This document shows, piece after piece, positions 44,011-52,875 of a stretch of DNA of 64,000 nucleotides. A program made the position numbers and the translations under genes. Within the stretch, counting starts at the first letter, position 1. Each line of letters starts with the position of its first letter. Origin of the DNA: Paraburkholderia sp. BL9I2N2 (GTDB taxonomy: Bacteria; Pseudomonadota; Gammaproteobacteria; Burkholderiales; Burkholderiaceae); NCBI RefSeq assembly GCF_004339745.1, contig NZ_SMGP01000002.1:1550001-1614000 (forward strand), read 5' to 3'. The notes under the pieces were generated by a model. That model worked only from the letters and a program-made list of their open reading frames with translations. It was not told the DNA's origin and did not search any database.

Positions 44011-45594
44011 TTGAAAAAAAGCTTTCCCCTCAGATCCGTGAATCCGACTGCCACTGCCCTGCCTTTCCGAAACGCGCTGTTCGCCATGCTCGGCATCGGC
44101 CTCGTCAATATGCTGGTCGCACTCGATCAGACGGTCGTCAGCACCGCGCTGCCTTCCATCGTCGCCGAGCTGCACGGCTTCGAGTACTACGCGTGGATCG
44201 CCAGCGCGTACCTGCTGGCTTCGGTGGTGACGGTCCCGGTGTTCGGGCGGCTCGGCGACTACTTCGGCCGCAAGCGTTTCGTGCTCGCCGCGGTCATCAC
44301 GTTCACGGTGGCGTCGGTGCTCTGCGGCGTCGCGAACGACATGCTGTTTCTCGTGATCGCGCGCGGCTTGCAAGGTGTCGGCGGCGGGATGATGGTCGGC
44401 ACGGCGTTCGCGTCGATTCCCGATCTGTTTCCCGATCCGCGCGCGCGAGTGCGCTGGCAAGTGGTGATGGCCGCGGCGTACGGCATCGGCACCGCGGCGG
44501 GACCGTCGCTCGGCGGCTGGATGAGCGAACACTGGGGCTGGCGCTCGACCTTTCTGATCAATTTGCCGGTCGGCGCGGCGGCGCTCTATTTCATCTGGGC
44601 GCATCTGCCGAGCTTCCGGCGTCCGCATGAAGGCGAAGTCAAAATCGACTGGCTCGGCGCGGCGCTGGTTGCCGCTGTGCTCGGCGGTCTGCAGGCTTTC
44701 ATCGAAGCAGTGCCGAAAAGCGGCCTGACCGCCGGCAATCTCACCTTGGCCGTTTGCGTGATCGTGGGCACGGTCGCACTGCTGATCTGCGAGAAGCGCG
44801 CCACGCATCCGATCATTCCGCTCGATCTATTCAAGGACCCGCAACTCGTCACGCTGTTCACGCTCGGCATGCTGTCGGGCTTCGTGATGTTTTCGCTGAT
44901 CTTCTTCGCGCCGCTGCTGCTGCAAGGCGGCTTCGGACTGTCGCCGCAACAGGCCGGCCTGCTCGCCACGCCGATCGCCGCCTGTATCGCGCTCGGCAGT
45001 CTGCTGAATACGCGCATCGTGATTCACATGAAGAAGCCGACGCAGATCCTGTCGATCGGCTTCGCGCTGCTGCTGTTCGCGTCGATCGCGCTGGCGTTTG
45101 CGAATCCGGACACACCGCACGTGCGGATCGAATTGCCGATGGCCGCGGTCGGTATCGGTCTCGGTTTCATCCTCAACAATCTGAATGTGTTCGGCCAGGA
45201 GATTGCCGGACGCGAACGCTTCGGCATCACCACAGCACTGCTGCAATCCACGCGCATGGTGGGCGGCATGCTGGGCACGAGCATTGTCGCGACTGTGGTG
45301 CAGCATCACTATCGCGACGTGGTCACGCGCACGATGAGCGTGCTCGGCGAGCCGGCCGCGTCGCAATGGCGGCCTCGCTTCGTCGACCTGCGCATTCTTA
45401 TCGACGAAGCGTCGCGTCTGAAGCTGATCGCGGATATGAAGCCGTCAGGGCTCGATACGTTCGCCTTGATCGACACGGCGCGCGATGCGCTTGTGCAGTC
45501 GATTCATATCGGCGTGTGGCTGACGGCAGTGGCGGCGCTGGCGGCCGCGCTGCTGGTGCAGCGGATCTCGCACGTGGTGTTTCGCAAGAGTTGA
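44011..45594 (+). CDS. MFS transporter, DHA2 family (EmrB-like multidrug efflux)
   Basis: 527 residues from a TTG at 44011, or 518 from GTG at 44038; neither has a strong RBS. Fourteen membrane helices are expected. Motif A GRLGDYFGRKRFVLAA near 76, motif C AAAYGIGTAAGPSLGGWMSEHWGWRSTF, positions about 151-178, and the early LDQTVVSTALPSI motif D1 define DHA2. No EmrA-like adaptor or TolC gene is adjacent, so it may work as a single-component exporter. It ends at a hairpin shared with the convergent glucarate operon. Confidence 0.9.
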   Translation: MKKSFPLRSVNPTATALPFRNALFAMLGIGLVNMLVALDQTVVSTALPSIVAELHGFEYYAWIASAYLLASVVTVPVFGRLGDYFGRKRFVLAAVITFTVASVLCGVANDMLFLVIARGLQGVGGGMMVGTAFASIPDLFPDPRARVRWQVVMAAAYGIGTAAGPSLGGWMSEHWGWRSTFLINLPVGAAALYFIWAHLPSFRRPHEGEVKIDWLGAALVAAVLGGLQAFIEAVPKSGLTAGNLTLAVCVIVGTVALLICEKRATHPIIPLDLFKDPQLVTLFTLGMLSGFVMFSLIFFAPLLLQGGFGLSPQQAGLLATPIAACIALGSLLNTRIVIHMKKPTQILSIGFALLLFASIALAFANPDTPHVRIELPMAAVGIGLGFILNNLNVFGQEIAGRERFGITTALLQSTRMVGGMLGTSIVATVVQHHYRDVVTRTMSVLGEPAASQWRPRFVDLRILIDEASRLKLIADMKPSGLDTFALIDTARDALVQSIHIGVWLTAVAALAAALLVQRISHVVFRKS

Positions 45595-45598
45595 AAAC

Positions 45599-45618
45599 GG
45601 CGGTCGGCCCCGACCGCC
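45599..45618. terminator. Bidirectional hairpin between the DHA2 gene and kdgD
   Basis: GGCGGTCGG (45599-45607) and CCGACCGCC (45610-45618) are perfectly complementary around CC. The innermost pairs would open in the loop. It lies between convergent stops at 45594 and 45638. Confidence 0.65.
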
Positions 45619-45637
45619 GCTGTAGCTGGCACGTTGC

Positions 45638-46555
45638 TTACTGCGTGCCGAGCTTCCTGATCAGCGCATCGAGTTGCGCGATCTCTTCGTCCGTCAGATC
45701 GGTCAGCGGCGCGCGGACCGGACCGGCGTCGTGGCCTACCAGCTTCGCACCCGCCTTCACGATGCTCACCGCGTAACCCGCGCGACGATTCCGGATCGCC
45801 AGATACGGCAGGAAGAATTCGTCGAGCAGCCTGGCTTGCGTTGCATGATCGTCCGCAGCGACCGCGCGGTAAAACTCCATCGCCGTCTTCGGAATGAAGT
45901 TGAATACCGCCGACGAATACACCGGCACACCCAGCGCCTTATAAGCCGCGGCATAGACCTCCGCGGTCGGCAGCCCGCCGAGATACGAGAAACGATCGCC
46001 GAGACGGCGGCGAATCGTCACCATCGCTTCGATTTCACCCACGCCATCCTTGAAGCCGATCAGGTTCGGGCAGCGGTCCGCGAGACGCTCGAGCATGTCG
46101 GCGTTCAGCTTCGAGTTCGCGCGGTTGTACACGATCACGCCGATGTTCGGCACGGACTTGCACACCTGCTCCACGTGCGCCGCGATGCCTTCCTGCGACG
46201 CCTCGGTCAGATAATGCGGCATCAGCAAGACGCCGCTTGCGCCGAGACGTTCGGCTTCCTGCGCGTAGTCGATCGCCACGCGGGTCGGGCCGCCCGCGCC
46301 CGCGAGAATCGGCACCTTGCCTCTGCAGGTATCGGTCGCCGTGCGGATCACGTCCGTGTAGTCGCTTTTCGTCAGCGAAAAGAATTCACCCGTGCCGCCC
46401 GCGGCGAACAGCGCGGTCGCGCCGTAGGGCGCCAACCATTCGAGACGCGCAGCATAGGTGTCGGCACGGAAATCGCCGTGCGCGTCGAAGTCGGTCACGG
46501 GAAAGGACAGCAGCCCTTCGGAAACGATGGCTTTGAGTTCTTGAGGTGAAGTCAT
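45638..46555 (-). CDS. kdgD: 5-dehydro-4-deoxyglucarate dehydratase
   Basis: 305 residues, an aldolase-type TIM barrel of the DHDPS family. The enzyme dehydrates and decarboxylates 5-keto-4-deoxyglucarate to 2-oxoglutarate semialdehyde. The Schiff-base lysine is Lys169 in IGFKDGVGE, the helper Tyr143 is in VIVYNRANS, and AAGGTGEFFSL near 51 is the carboxylate loop. KdgD rather than NanA is supported by GEFFSLT and the glucarate context. It is the last gene of the minus-strand operon gudP-gudD-kdgD. Confidence 0.93.
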   Translation of the reverse strand: MTSPQELKAIVSEGLLSFPVTDFDAHGDFRADTYAARLEWLAPYGATALFAAGGTGEFFSLTKSDYTDVIRTATDTCRGKVPILAGAGGPTRVAIDYAQEAERLGASGVLLMPHYLTEASQEGIAAHVEQVCKSVPNIGVIVYNRANSKLNADMLERLADRCPNLIGFKDGVGEIEAMVTIRRRLGDRFSYLGGLPTAEVYAAAYKALGVPVYSSAVFNFIPKTAMEFYRAVAADDHATQARLLDEFFLPYLAIRNRRAGYAVSIVKAGAKLVGHDAGPVRAPLTDLTDEEIAQLDALIRKLGTQ

Positions 46556-46629
46556 GGCGTGAATAGCGTTTAAGGCTTCAAGTGTGGTGAGCGCGCGGTC
46601 ATGCGCGCCCCATCCGGATCATCGTCGGT

Positions 46630-47979
46630 TTAGCGCACCAGGCACGGGCGCTTGTTATCGAACTTCCAGTTCGGAATCAGATATTGCATGGCCACGCCGT
46701 CGTCGCGCGCGCCCAGGCCGTGCTGCTGATAAAGCGCGTGCGCCTTCTCGATCTCATCCATGTCGAGTTCGATACCGAGCCCCGCGGCCTGCGGCACCTT
46801 GACCTTGCCGCCGACGATCCGCAGCGGCTCACGCGTCAGACGCTGGCCGTCCTGCCAGATCCAGTGCGTGTCGATTGCGGTGATCTTGCCGGGCGCGGCG
46901 GCCGCCACGTGCGTGAACATGGCGAGGGAAATGTCGAAGTGATTGTTCGAGTGCGAACCCCACGTAAGGCCCCAGTCATTGCACATCTGCGCGACGCGCA
47001 CCGAGCCTTGCATGGTCCAGAAGTGCGGATCGGCAAGCGGAATATCCACGGACTGCAACTGGATCGCGTGGCCCATCTGGCGCCAGTCGGTGGCGATCAT
47101 GTTGGTCGCCGTCGGCAAGCCGGTCGCGCGGCGGAACTCGGCCATCACCTCGCGGCCCGAATAGCCGTTTTCCGCGCCGCACGGATCTTCCGCATAGGCG
47201 AGCACGTCGTGCTGGTCGCGGCACAGGCGCACCGCTTCCGCCAGCGACCAGGCGCCGTTCGGATCCAGCGTCACGCGGGCCTTCGGGAAACGTTCGGCGA
47301 GCGCGGTGACGGCTTCGATCTCGGCGTCGCCCGACAGCACGCCGCCTTTGAGCTTGAAGTCGTTGAAGCCGTAGCGCGCCTGCGCCGCTTCGGCGAGACG
47401 CACGACGGCCTCGGGCGTCATGGCTTCTTCGGTGCGCACGCGCTCCCAGTCGTCGCGGCCATCGGCGCCGCTCGCGTATTCCAGGTCGGTCCTCTTGCGA
47501 TCGCCGATGTAGAACAGATAGCCGAGCATTTCCACTTCGTCGCGTTGCTGGCCTTCGCCGAGCAGCGCGGCGACGGGCACGCCCAGATGCTGGCCGAGCA
47601 GATCGAGCAGCGCGGCTTCGAGCGCGGTCACCGCGTGAATGGTGGTGCGCAGATCGAAGGTCTGCAAACCGCGGCCGCCTGCGTCGCGGTCGGCGAATTG
47701 CGTGCGCGCCTTGTTCAGAACCGCTTGCAGATTGCCGATCGACTGACCGACGACGAGCGGACGCGCATCGTCGATGGTCTTGCGGATGCTCTCGCCGCCC
47801 GGCACTTCACCGACGCCGGTATGCCCCGCGCTGTCGCGCAGAATGACGATATTGCGCGTGAAGAAAGGGCCATGCGCGCCGCTCAGATTGAGCAACATGC
47901 TGTCGCGGCCGGCGACAGGCACGACACGCAGTTCAGTAACGACCGGAGTGGCGTTCGATTCGGAAGGTTTCGTGGACAT
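46630..47979 (-). CDS. gudD: D-glucarate dehydratase
   Basis: 449 residues, enolase superfamily. It dehydrates D-glucarate (and usually L-idarate) to 5-keto-4-deoxyglucarate. Landmarks in order are GEVPGGE near 57, FNDFKLKGG with the KxK base, LDPNGAWSL and AEDPCGAE for Mg ligands, ATNMIATDWRQ, and WGSHSNNHFDISLAMFTHVAA with the general-base His-Asp side. It lies between the transporter (132 bases) and kdgD (74 bases) in one direction, as expected of a single transcript. Confidence 0.95.
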   Translation of the reverse strand: MSTKPSESNATPVVTELRVVPVAGRDSMLLNLSGAHGPFFTRNIVILRDSAGHTGVGEVPGGESIRKTIDDARPLVVGQSIGNLQAVLNKARTQFADRDAGGRGLQTFDLRTTIHAVTALEAALLDLLGQHLGVPVAALLGEGQQRDEVEMLGYLFYIGDRKRTDLEYASGADGRDDWERVRTEEAMTPEAVVRLAEAAQARYGFNDFKLKGGVLSGDAEIEAVTALAERFPKARVTLDPNGAWSLAEAVRLCRDQHDVLAYAEDPCGAENGYSGREVMAEFRRATGLPTATNMIATDWRQMGHAIQLQSVDIPLADPHFWTMQGSVRVAQMCNDWGLTWGSHSNNHFDISLAMFTHVAAAAPGKITAIDTHWIWQDGQRLTREPLRIVGGKVKVPQAAGLGIELDMDEIEKAHALYQQHGLGARDDGVAMQYLIPNWKFDNKRPCLVR

Positions 47980-48111
47980 GATGTTGGACCGGATGAGTTA
48001 GTGAGCCGGGCGGCGGAAATCAAGGCGCTGTGCAGTCGCGCTCGACACGGGCACCGGACGGAAACTGGAAAGTGCGCGACGCATGATTGGCGGTTCTGTC
48101 AGTCAGTGTAG

Positions 48112-49443
48112 TCAGTGGACTTCATGCTGGAGCGATTCCGGCAGCGCGTCGTGGTTCACGCGCCGGTTGCGGGTCAGGAAACCGGCCACCGCCGCGATCA
48201 ACGAAGCCACGGCAAGGCCATACAGGCCGCCGGCAATCGACCCGGTGTGCTGCTGCAAATAGCCGAACGTGGCCGGCGCGAAGAATCCGCCGAGGTTGCC
48301 TACCGAGTTGATCAATGCGATCACCGCTGCGGCCACGCGTGCGTCCAGGTAACCTTGCGGGATCGGCCAGAAGAGCGAAGCCGCCGCCTTGAAGCCGATC
48401 GCCGAGAAACAGATGGCCACGAACGACAGCACCGGATTGCCCGAAGTCGAAGCGAACAGCCCGCACGCCGCAATGACGAGCGCCACGGCCAGCCACGCCT
48501 GCTGGAAGCGCCATTTCGCCGACAACAACGCGAAGCAGTACATCGCGACCATGGCGATGAGCCAGGGAATCGCGTTGAGCATGCCGACCTCGAAGTCGGA
48601 CAGGCCACCCATTTTGCGGATGATCGTGGGCAGCCAGAAGGTGGCCGCGTAGATGGTCAGTTGAATGGCGAAGTACAGAAAGCAGAACAGCAGAATCTGC
48701 GGATCCTTCAGCAGCTTCATGGCCGGCAGATGCGCGCCGCCGTGCGCCTCGCGTTCGGCCTGCTCGGCCGCGATCGACGTCTGCAGCACGTTCTGCTCTT
48801 CAGCCGTAAGCCACGAGGCATCGCGAATACGCGACTTCAGCAGCATCCAGCTCACCGCGCACAGCACGATCGAAAAACCGCCTTCGATGAGAAACATCCA
48901 TTGCCAGCCGTGCAAACCGAAGCCGCGAATGGACAGCAGACTGCCGGTGACCGGACCGGACAGAACCGATGCGAGCGCTGAGCCGCCGAGAAAAACCGCC
49001 ACCGCCTTGCCGCGCTCCTTCTGCGGCAGCCACTGCGTGAAGTAAAAAACCACGCCGGGAAAGAAGCCGGCCTCGGCGACGCCGAGCAGGAACCGCAGCA
49101 CATAGAACGAGGTGTCGTTCCAGACGAACGCCATCGCCGCCGCGACCAGCCCCCACGTGCCCATGATGCGGGTGAGCCACGCGCGCGCGCCGTACTTCTG
49201 CATCAACACGTTCGAGGGCACCTCGAACAGCGCGTAGCCGACAAAGAACAGACCGCTCCCGAGGCCGTAAGCCGCAGCGCCAATGCCCAAGTCCGTCTGC
49301 ATGTGGGAATTGACGAAGCCGATGTTCACGCGGTCGATGTAGTTCGCGATGAACATGATCAGAAACAGCGGCAGCACGTGCCGCTTGACCTTGGAGACCG
49401 CGGATTCGAGCGGATCGGCGGCGGTGGTGAGAGCAGAGGTCAA
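48112..49443 (-). CDS. gudP: D-glucarate/galactarate-type MFS transporter
   Basis: 443 residues from a TTG at 49443 preceded by GGAG (6 bases); the in-frame TTG at 49488 lacks an RBS. The anion:cation symporter family is shown by LFLIMFIANYIDRVNIGFVNSHM near residue 30, GYALFEVPSNVLMQKYGARAWLTRIM and RFLLGVAEAGFFPGVVFYFTQWLP. Position at the head of the gudD-kdgD operon argues for glucarate (or galactarate) import with protons. Its promoter region carries a TGTCTGACGACA palindrome. Confidence 0.9.
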   Translation of the reverse strand: MTSALTTAADPLESAVSKVKRHVLPLFLIMFIANYIDRVNIGFVNSHMQTDLGIGAAAYGLGSGLFFVGYALFEVPSNVLMQKYGARAWLTRIMGTWGLVAAAMAFVWNDTSFYVLRFLLGVAEAGFFPGVVFYFTQWLPQKERGKAVAVFLGGSALASVLSGPVTGSLLSIRGFGLHGWQWMFLIEGGFSIVLCAVSWMLLKSRIRDASWLTAEEQNVLQTSIAAEQAEREAHGGAHLPAMKLLKDPQILLFCFLYFAIQLTIYAATFWLPTIIRKMGGLSDFEVGMLNAIPWLIAMVAMYCFALLSAKWRFQQAWLAVALVIAACGLFASTSGNPVLSFVAICFSAIGFKAAASLFWPIPQGYLDARVAAAVIALINSVGNLGGFFAPATFGYLQQHTGSIAGGLYGLAVASLIAAVAGFLTRNRRVNHDALPESLQHEVH

Positions 49444-49537
49444 GATGGTCTCCAGTTTCGGCCGCTCTGGCGACCTGATCGAGCGCAACGCTCCGCATTC
49501 AAAAGGCCGGTGTCCCGTCCCGAAACGCGTGATACGT

Positions 49538-49549
49538 TGTCTGACGACA
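49538..49549. promoter_or_regulatory. FadR-type operator at the gudP promoter
   Basis: TGTCTGACGACA is a TGTC-N4-GACA inverted repeat, present again with one change at 49668-49679. On the minus strand it starts at the last base of the gudP -10 (TAGACT), so binding would cover the start site. Confidence 0.65.
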
Positions 49550-49578
49550 GTCTACCGTGCTTTTATTTGCAATTCCAA
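49549..49578 (-). promoter_or_regulatory. Predicted gudP promoter
   Basis: On the minus strand TTGGAA (49578-49573) and TAGACT (49554-49549) are 18 bases apart, in an AT-rich patch 106 bases before the gudP start. The regulator palindrome abuts the -10. Confidence 0.5.
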
Positions 49579-49656
49579 TGCAGTGTTTACCCTGAAAATA
49601 TGCCCACACCACCGTACTGGCAACGCATTCAGCCGAATGAAGACGAATATTTAGAT

Positions 49657-49685
49657 TTGAACTAGGATGTCTGATGACATAGAAA
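49657..49685 (+). promoter_or_regulatory. Predicted promoter of the FadR-type regulator gene
   Basis: TTGAAC (49657-49662) and TAGAAA (49680-49685) are 17 bases apart. The palindrome TGTCTGATGACA fills the end of the spacer. Confidence 0.45.
49668..49679. promoter_or_regulatory. FadR-type operator at the regulator's own promoter
   Basis: TGTCTGATGACA differs by one base from the site at 49538-49549, 130 bp away. It lies in the spacer of the candidate regulator promoter, so autoregulation and possible looping between the two sites are inferred. Confidence 0.65.
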
Positions 49686-49865
49686 TCACTCCCGTTTTTC
49701 ATCTGTCATGCAGGGGCCAAACCTCATCTCCGCCAACCATAGCGAACGCGAGGATCAAATCGTTCTGATCCGGACAGGCGCTATGATGGCTATGTCGAGG
49801 CGTCGCACGACGCCACTCGCACGCAACGTGTGTATTTCCAGCCGAACAATCAACCAGCCACAGAA

Positions 49866-50576
49866 ATGAGCAGCCTAACTGAGAAGGTGGTGGCCACCCT
49901 TTCCGATGAAATCCGCCGCGGCACCTTGAGGCCAGGCGACCGCATTCCCACCGAAGTCGCGATGATGAAGCAGCTCTCGGTGAGCCGCTCCGTGGTGCGC
50001 GAGGCGATTTCGCGGCTGCAGGCGGCCAAGGTGGTCGAGACACGTCACGGCATCGGCACCTTCGTGCTGGCGCCGGCCACGGAAAAATCCATGCAGTTGC
50101 CCGCCGCCGATCTCTCCAGCATGCTGGACGTGATGGCGATCATCGAATTCCGTATCGACGTCGAAGCCGCCTCCGCCGCGCTCGCCGCGGCGCGGCGCAC
50201 CGACCAGAACCTGAAGCAGATCCGCGGCGCGCTGGAGCGTTTCGAGTCCGAACTCGAGCGCGGCAGCACCGATACACTCGCGCACGACATCGAGTTTCAT
50301 TTGCAGATTGCACGCGCGAGCGGGAATCGCTATTTCTTCGACGTGCTCAGCCAGCTTGGCCGCGCGGTGAGTCCGCGCACGCGGCTCGGCTCCGCGGAGA
50401 TCGCGGAACTCGACCATATCGAGCATCTGCGCAACGTGCTCAGCGAGCATCAGATGATCTATCGGGCGATCGAACGGCAAGACCCGGACGACGCGCGCGC
50501 CGCCATGCGCATGCACCTGAGCAACAGCCGTGAACGGCTGCGCCGCGCTCACGAGTTGAGTAAAGCGGGCGGCTGA
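49866..50576 (+). CDS. FadR-subfamily GntR regulator (probable glucarate-operon repressor)
   Basis: 236 residues from ATG 49866; a GTG at 49830 would add 12 residues, and neither start has a good RBS. The GntR winged helix is LSDEIRRGTLRPGDRIPTEVAMMKQLSVSRSVVREAISRLQ, positions about 12-52. The C-terminal FCD domain shows EFRIDVEAASAALAA, HDIEFHLQIARASGN and a late EHQMIYRAIERQD, with Asp and His residues that usually bind a metal and a carboxylate. Divergent from gudP with two identical-type palindromes between, it is the obvious regulator. Confidence 0.92.
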   Translation: MSSLTEKVVATLSDEIRRGTLRPGDRIPTEVAMMKQLSVSRSVVREAISRLQAAKVVETRHGIGTFVLAPATEKSMQLPAADLSSMLDVMAIIEFRIDVEAASAALAAARRTDQNLKQIRGALERFESELERGSTDTLAHDIEFHLQIARASGNRYFFDVLSQLGRAVSPRTRLGSAEIAELDHIEHLRNVLSEHQMIYRAIERQDPDDARAAMRMHLSNSRERLRRAHELSKAGG

Positions 50577-50586
50577 TTCGCCGGTG

Positions 50587-50600
50587 AGCGGGCGGCCGCC
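50587..50600 (+). terminator. Possible GC-rich hairpin after the FadR-type regulator gene
   Basis: GGGCGG and CCGCCC abut, flanked by GGTG and CACC, then a pyrimidine-rich CCTCCTTTCTT. The stem has almost no loop, so this is a weak call. Confidence 0.3.
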
Positions 50601-50835
50601 CACCGCCCTCCTTTCTTCTGAAAAATACAAGCGTACTGGTTGACGTACAGGCCGGGTGGAACGGCGCGACCACATGCCGCGCCACTCGTGCAGCATTGTT
50701 AGTCTCAGCGGAATAGTGCATTCATGTCGAGCCGCTTGATGGGTTTAATACGTTCGTCCATATTTCCTCCATCGCGCGTTTGCCGTCCAACCCCGACAAC
50801 AACGCGGACCTTGAATCCACTTTGAGATATCCATC

Positions 50836-51582
50836 ATGAAACTCACGGGCAACACTATTTTCATCACCGGCGGCGGTTCGGGCATCGGCCGCGGACTCGC
50901 TGAAGCGTTCCACAAACTCGGCAATCAGGTCATCATCGCCGGCCGCCGCAAGGCGAATCTCGAAGAAACGATTGCCGCCAACCCCGGCATGCAGTCGGTC
51001 GAACTGGATATCACGGACCCGCGGAGCATTGCCTCGGTCTCGCAACAACTGATCGCGCAGTACCCGTCGCTAAACGTGCTGATCAACAACGCCGGCATCA
51101 TGCAGATCGACGACCTCAGCAAACCGGTCGACGACGCGCTGATCGTCTCCACGCTCACCACCAACCTGATGGGCCCGATCCGCCTGACGGGCGAACTCGT
51201 CGAGCATCTCAAGCAGCAAGACGACGCGACCATCATCAACGTGTCGTCGGTACTCGGCTTCGTGCCGATGGCCATCTCCGGCGTCTATTCGTCGACCAAG
51301 GCCGCGATCCACTCGTACACGCAATCGCTGCGCTACAAGCTGAAGGACACCTCGGTGCGCGTCGTCGAAATTGCGCCGCCGTGGGTGCAGACGGACTTGC
51401 TCGACAGCAAGAACGAACCGCGCGCCATGCCGCTTGCACCGTTCATCGAACAGACCATGCATGAACTCGGCACGGACGCCGACGAAGCCGTCGTCGAGAT
51501 CGCCCGCCCCATGCGCAACAACCCCGGTCCGAACGAAGCCGCATTCGTCACGCAGTTCAACGACCAGTTCGCCGGCGTCTAA
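50836..51582 (+). CDS. DltE-type short-chain dehydrogenase
   Basis: 248 residues. FITGGGSGIGRGLAEAFHKLGNQVIIAGRR (about 9-38) is the cofactor region with an Arg pair suggesting NADP. NNAGIM near 87, the catalytic Ser in INVSSVLG, and an intact YSSTK near 153 complete the set. APPWVQTDLLDSK after the active site marks the DltE-like clade. Role is unknown; such proteins are not necessarily tied to D-alanylation. A Gfo/Idh/MocA gene follows after 81 bases, probably in one transcript. Confidence 0.9.
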   Translation: MKLTGNTIFITGGGSGIGRGLAEAFHKLGNQVIIAGRRKANLEETIAANPGMQSVELDITDPRSIASVSQQLIAQYPSLNVLINNAGIMQIDDLSKPVDDALIVSTLTTNLMGPIRLTGELVEHLKQQDDATIINVSSVLGFVPMAISGVYSSTKAAIHSYTQSLRYKLKDTSVRVVEIAPPWVQTDLLDSKNEPRAMPLAPFIEQTMHELGTDADEAVVEIARPMRNNPGPNEAAFVTQFNDQFAGV

Positions 51583-51663
51583 TCCATTGTTGTTTGGTCC
51601 GGCCGGAAACAGGCTAGTGCGTTTCCGGCCGGACCCGTCGCGCGCTCTCGCGCAGGTGTTTCC

Positions 51664-52797
51664 ATGACTCAAAATTCCGCAGTAAATTCCGCAGTATCCA
51701 GCGCCGCGCCGATCCGCGTCGGTATCGTCGGCGTGGGCAACTGGGCGCAACACGGGCACGTACGCGTGCTGAGCCTGCTGCCCCAATACGAACTCACCGC
51801 CGTGTTCAGCCAGCGTCGAGAGGCGGCCGAGGCCGTGGCCGAACGCTACGGCTTCAAATATGTGGTCGATTCACTTGATGAGTTGGTCAAGCATCCCGAA
51901 GTCGATCTGGTCATCGTTCTGACGACGGCACCGCAGCACGCAGAAGGCGTGCGCGCCGCGATCGCGGCCGGCAAGGACGTCTACTGCGAGTGGCCGCTGA
52001 CGCCACGCGTCGCCACCTCGCAGGAACTGATCGATCTGGCGCGCGAGGCCAATGTGCGTCACGTGGTCGGGCTGCAAAGGCGGCTCGCGCCGCACAACCG
52101 TTACGTACGCGATCTGCTCGCGCAAGGCTATGTCGGCAAGCTGCGCTCGGTGCGCATTCACGTGAGCATGAACTACTTCCAGGCGCTGCGTTCGCAGTCG
52201 CTGCGCTGGACCGTGCCGCCGGAAAACTTCTCGAGCGTGATCGCGATCTACGCTGGCCACTTCCTCGACATGCTGTTCGAAGCGACCGGGTGGCCGCACA
52301 GCATTGCCGCGCTCAGCATCAATCAGTTCGAGCAGGTGACGATCGCGCAGACCGGCGAAGTCATGCCGACCACCACGCCCGATCAACTCGTGCTCGCCGG
52401 CCGCCTTGCAGACGGCGCGGTGCTGTCGGTGCATATCGAAGGCGGCAAGCGCAATGGTTCGGGCGTGCAGATCGACATCACGGGTACGGAAGGCGATCTG
52501 CGCATCACGAATCGTTCGGCGTTCGGCAATGTCGGCGACGACTACGTGATCGAAGGCGCGCACGGCGACAACCTGCCGCTCGCGACGCTGCCCGTGCCCG
52601 CGCCGTATGACCAGTTGCCGCCGTCCGATCTGCCATCGGCGGTACTGGAACTCGCCCAGTTGTACGCAGCCTTCGCCGACGACGTCCGCACCGGCACCCA
52701 CACCGCGCCGACCTTCGAACATGCGGTGCGTCTGCACAAGCTGCTCGACGCCGCCGTAGAATCATCGGACAGCGGCCGCCATATCGAACTCGATTGA
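51664..52797 (+). CDS. Gfo/Idh/MocA-family oxidoreductase
   Basis: 377 residues. The N-terminal Rossmann motif VGIVGVGNWAQHGHVRVL starts near residue 18, AVFSQRREAAEAVAERYG follows, and CEWPLTP near 105 replaces the common EKP motif of this family, so the catalytic Lys is not in its usual place. The C-terminal sheet domain has the SVHIEGGKRNGSG and DITGTEGDLRI strands. The first 15 residues include a near-repeat NSAV. It may act on a sugar or inositol-like substrate together with the preceding SDR. Confidence 0.88.
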   Translation: MTQNSAVNSAVSSAAPIRVGIVGVGNWAQHGHVRVLSLLPQYELTAVFSQRREAAEAVAERYGFKYVVDSLDELVKHPEVDLVIVLTTAPQHAEGVRAAIAAGKDVYCEWPLTPRVATSQELIDLAREANVRHVVGLQRRLAPHNRYVRDLLAQGYVGKLRSVRIHVSMNYFQALRSQSLRWTVPPENFSSVIAIYAGHFLDMLFEATGWPHSIAALSINQFEQVTIAQTGEVMPTTTPDQLVLAGRLADGAVLSVHIEGGKRNGSGVQIDITGTEGDLRITNRSAFGNVGDDYVIEGAHGDNLPLATLPVPAPYDQLPPSDLPSAVLELAQLYAAFADDVRTGTHTAPTFEHAVRLHKLLDAAVESSDSGRHIELD

Positions 52798-52875
52798 CGC
52801 GGTCCATTCATCAGCCGCCCCGCACTTGTGCATGACACAATGCGGGGCGCCTGTATTGCCAGAGAACTTCCGACC

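Larger units (their letters stand above)
49444..49865. other. Divergent gudP/regulator intergenic region
   Basis: 422 bases without a gene. It holds the gudP promoter and operator near 49538-49578 and the regulator promoter and operator near 49657-49685. The stretch 49690-49865 has no clear small ORF or hairpin and would be a ~175-base leader of the regulator mRNA if the promoter call is right. Confidence 0.6.

Noticed and set aside
45620..45640. TGGCAC followed by TTGC, resembling a sigma54 promoter
   Set aside because: The spacing between the -24 and -12 elements is too short, and it lies at the convergent ends of two genes.
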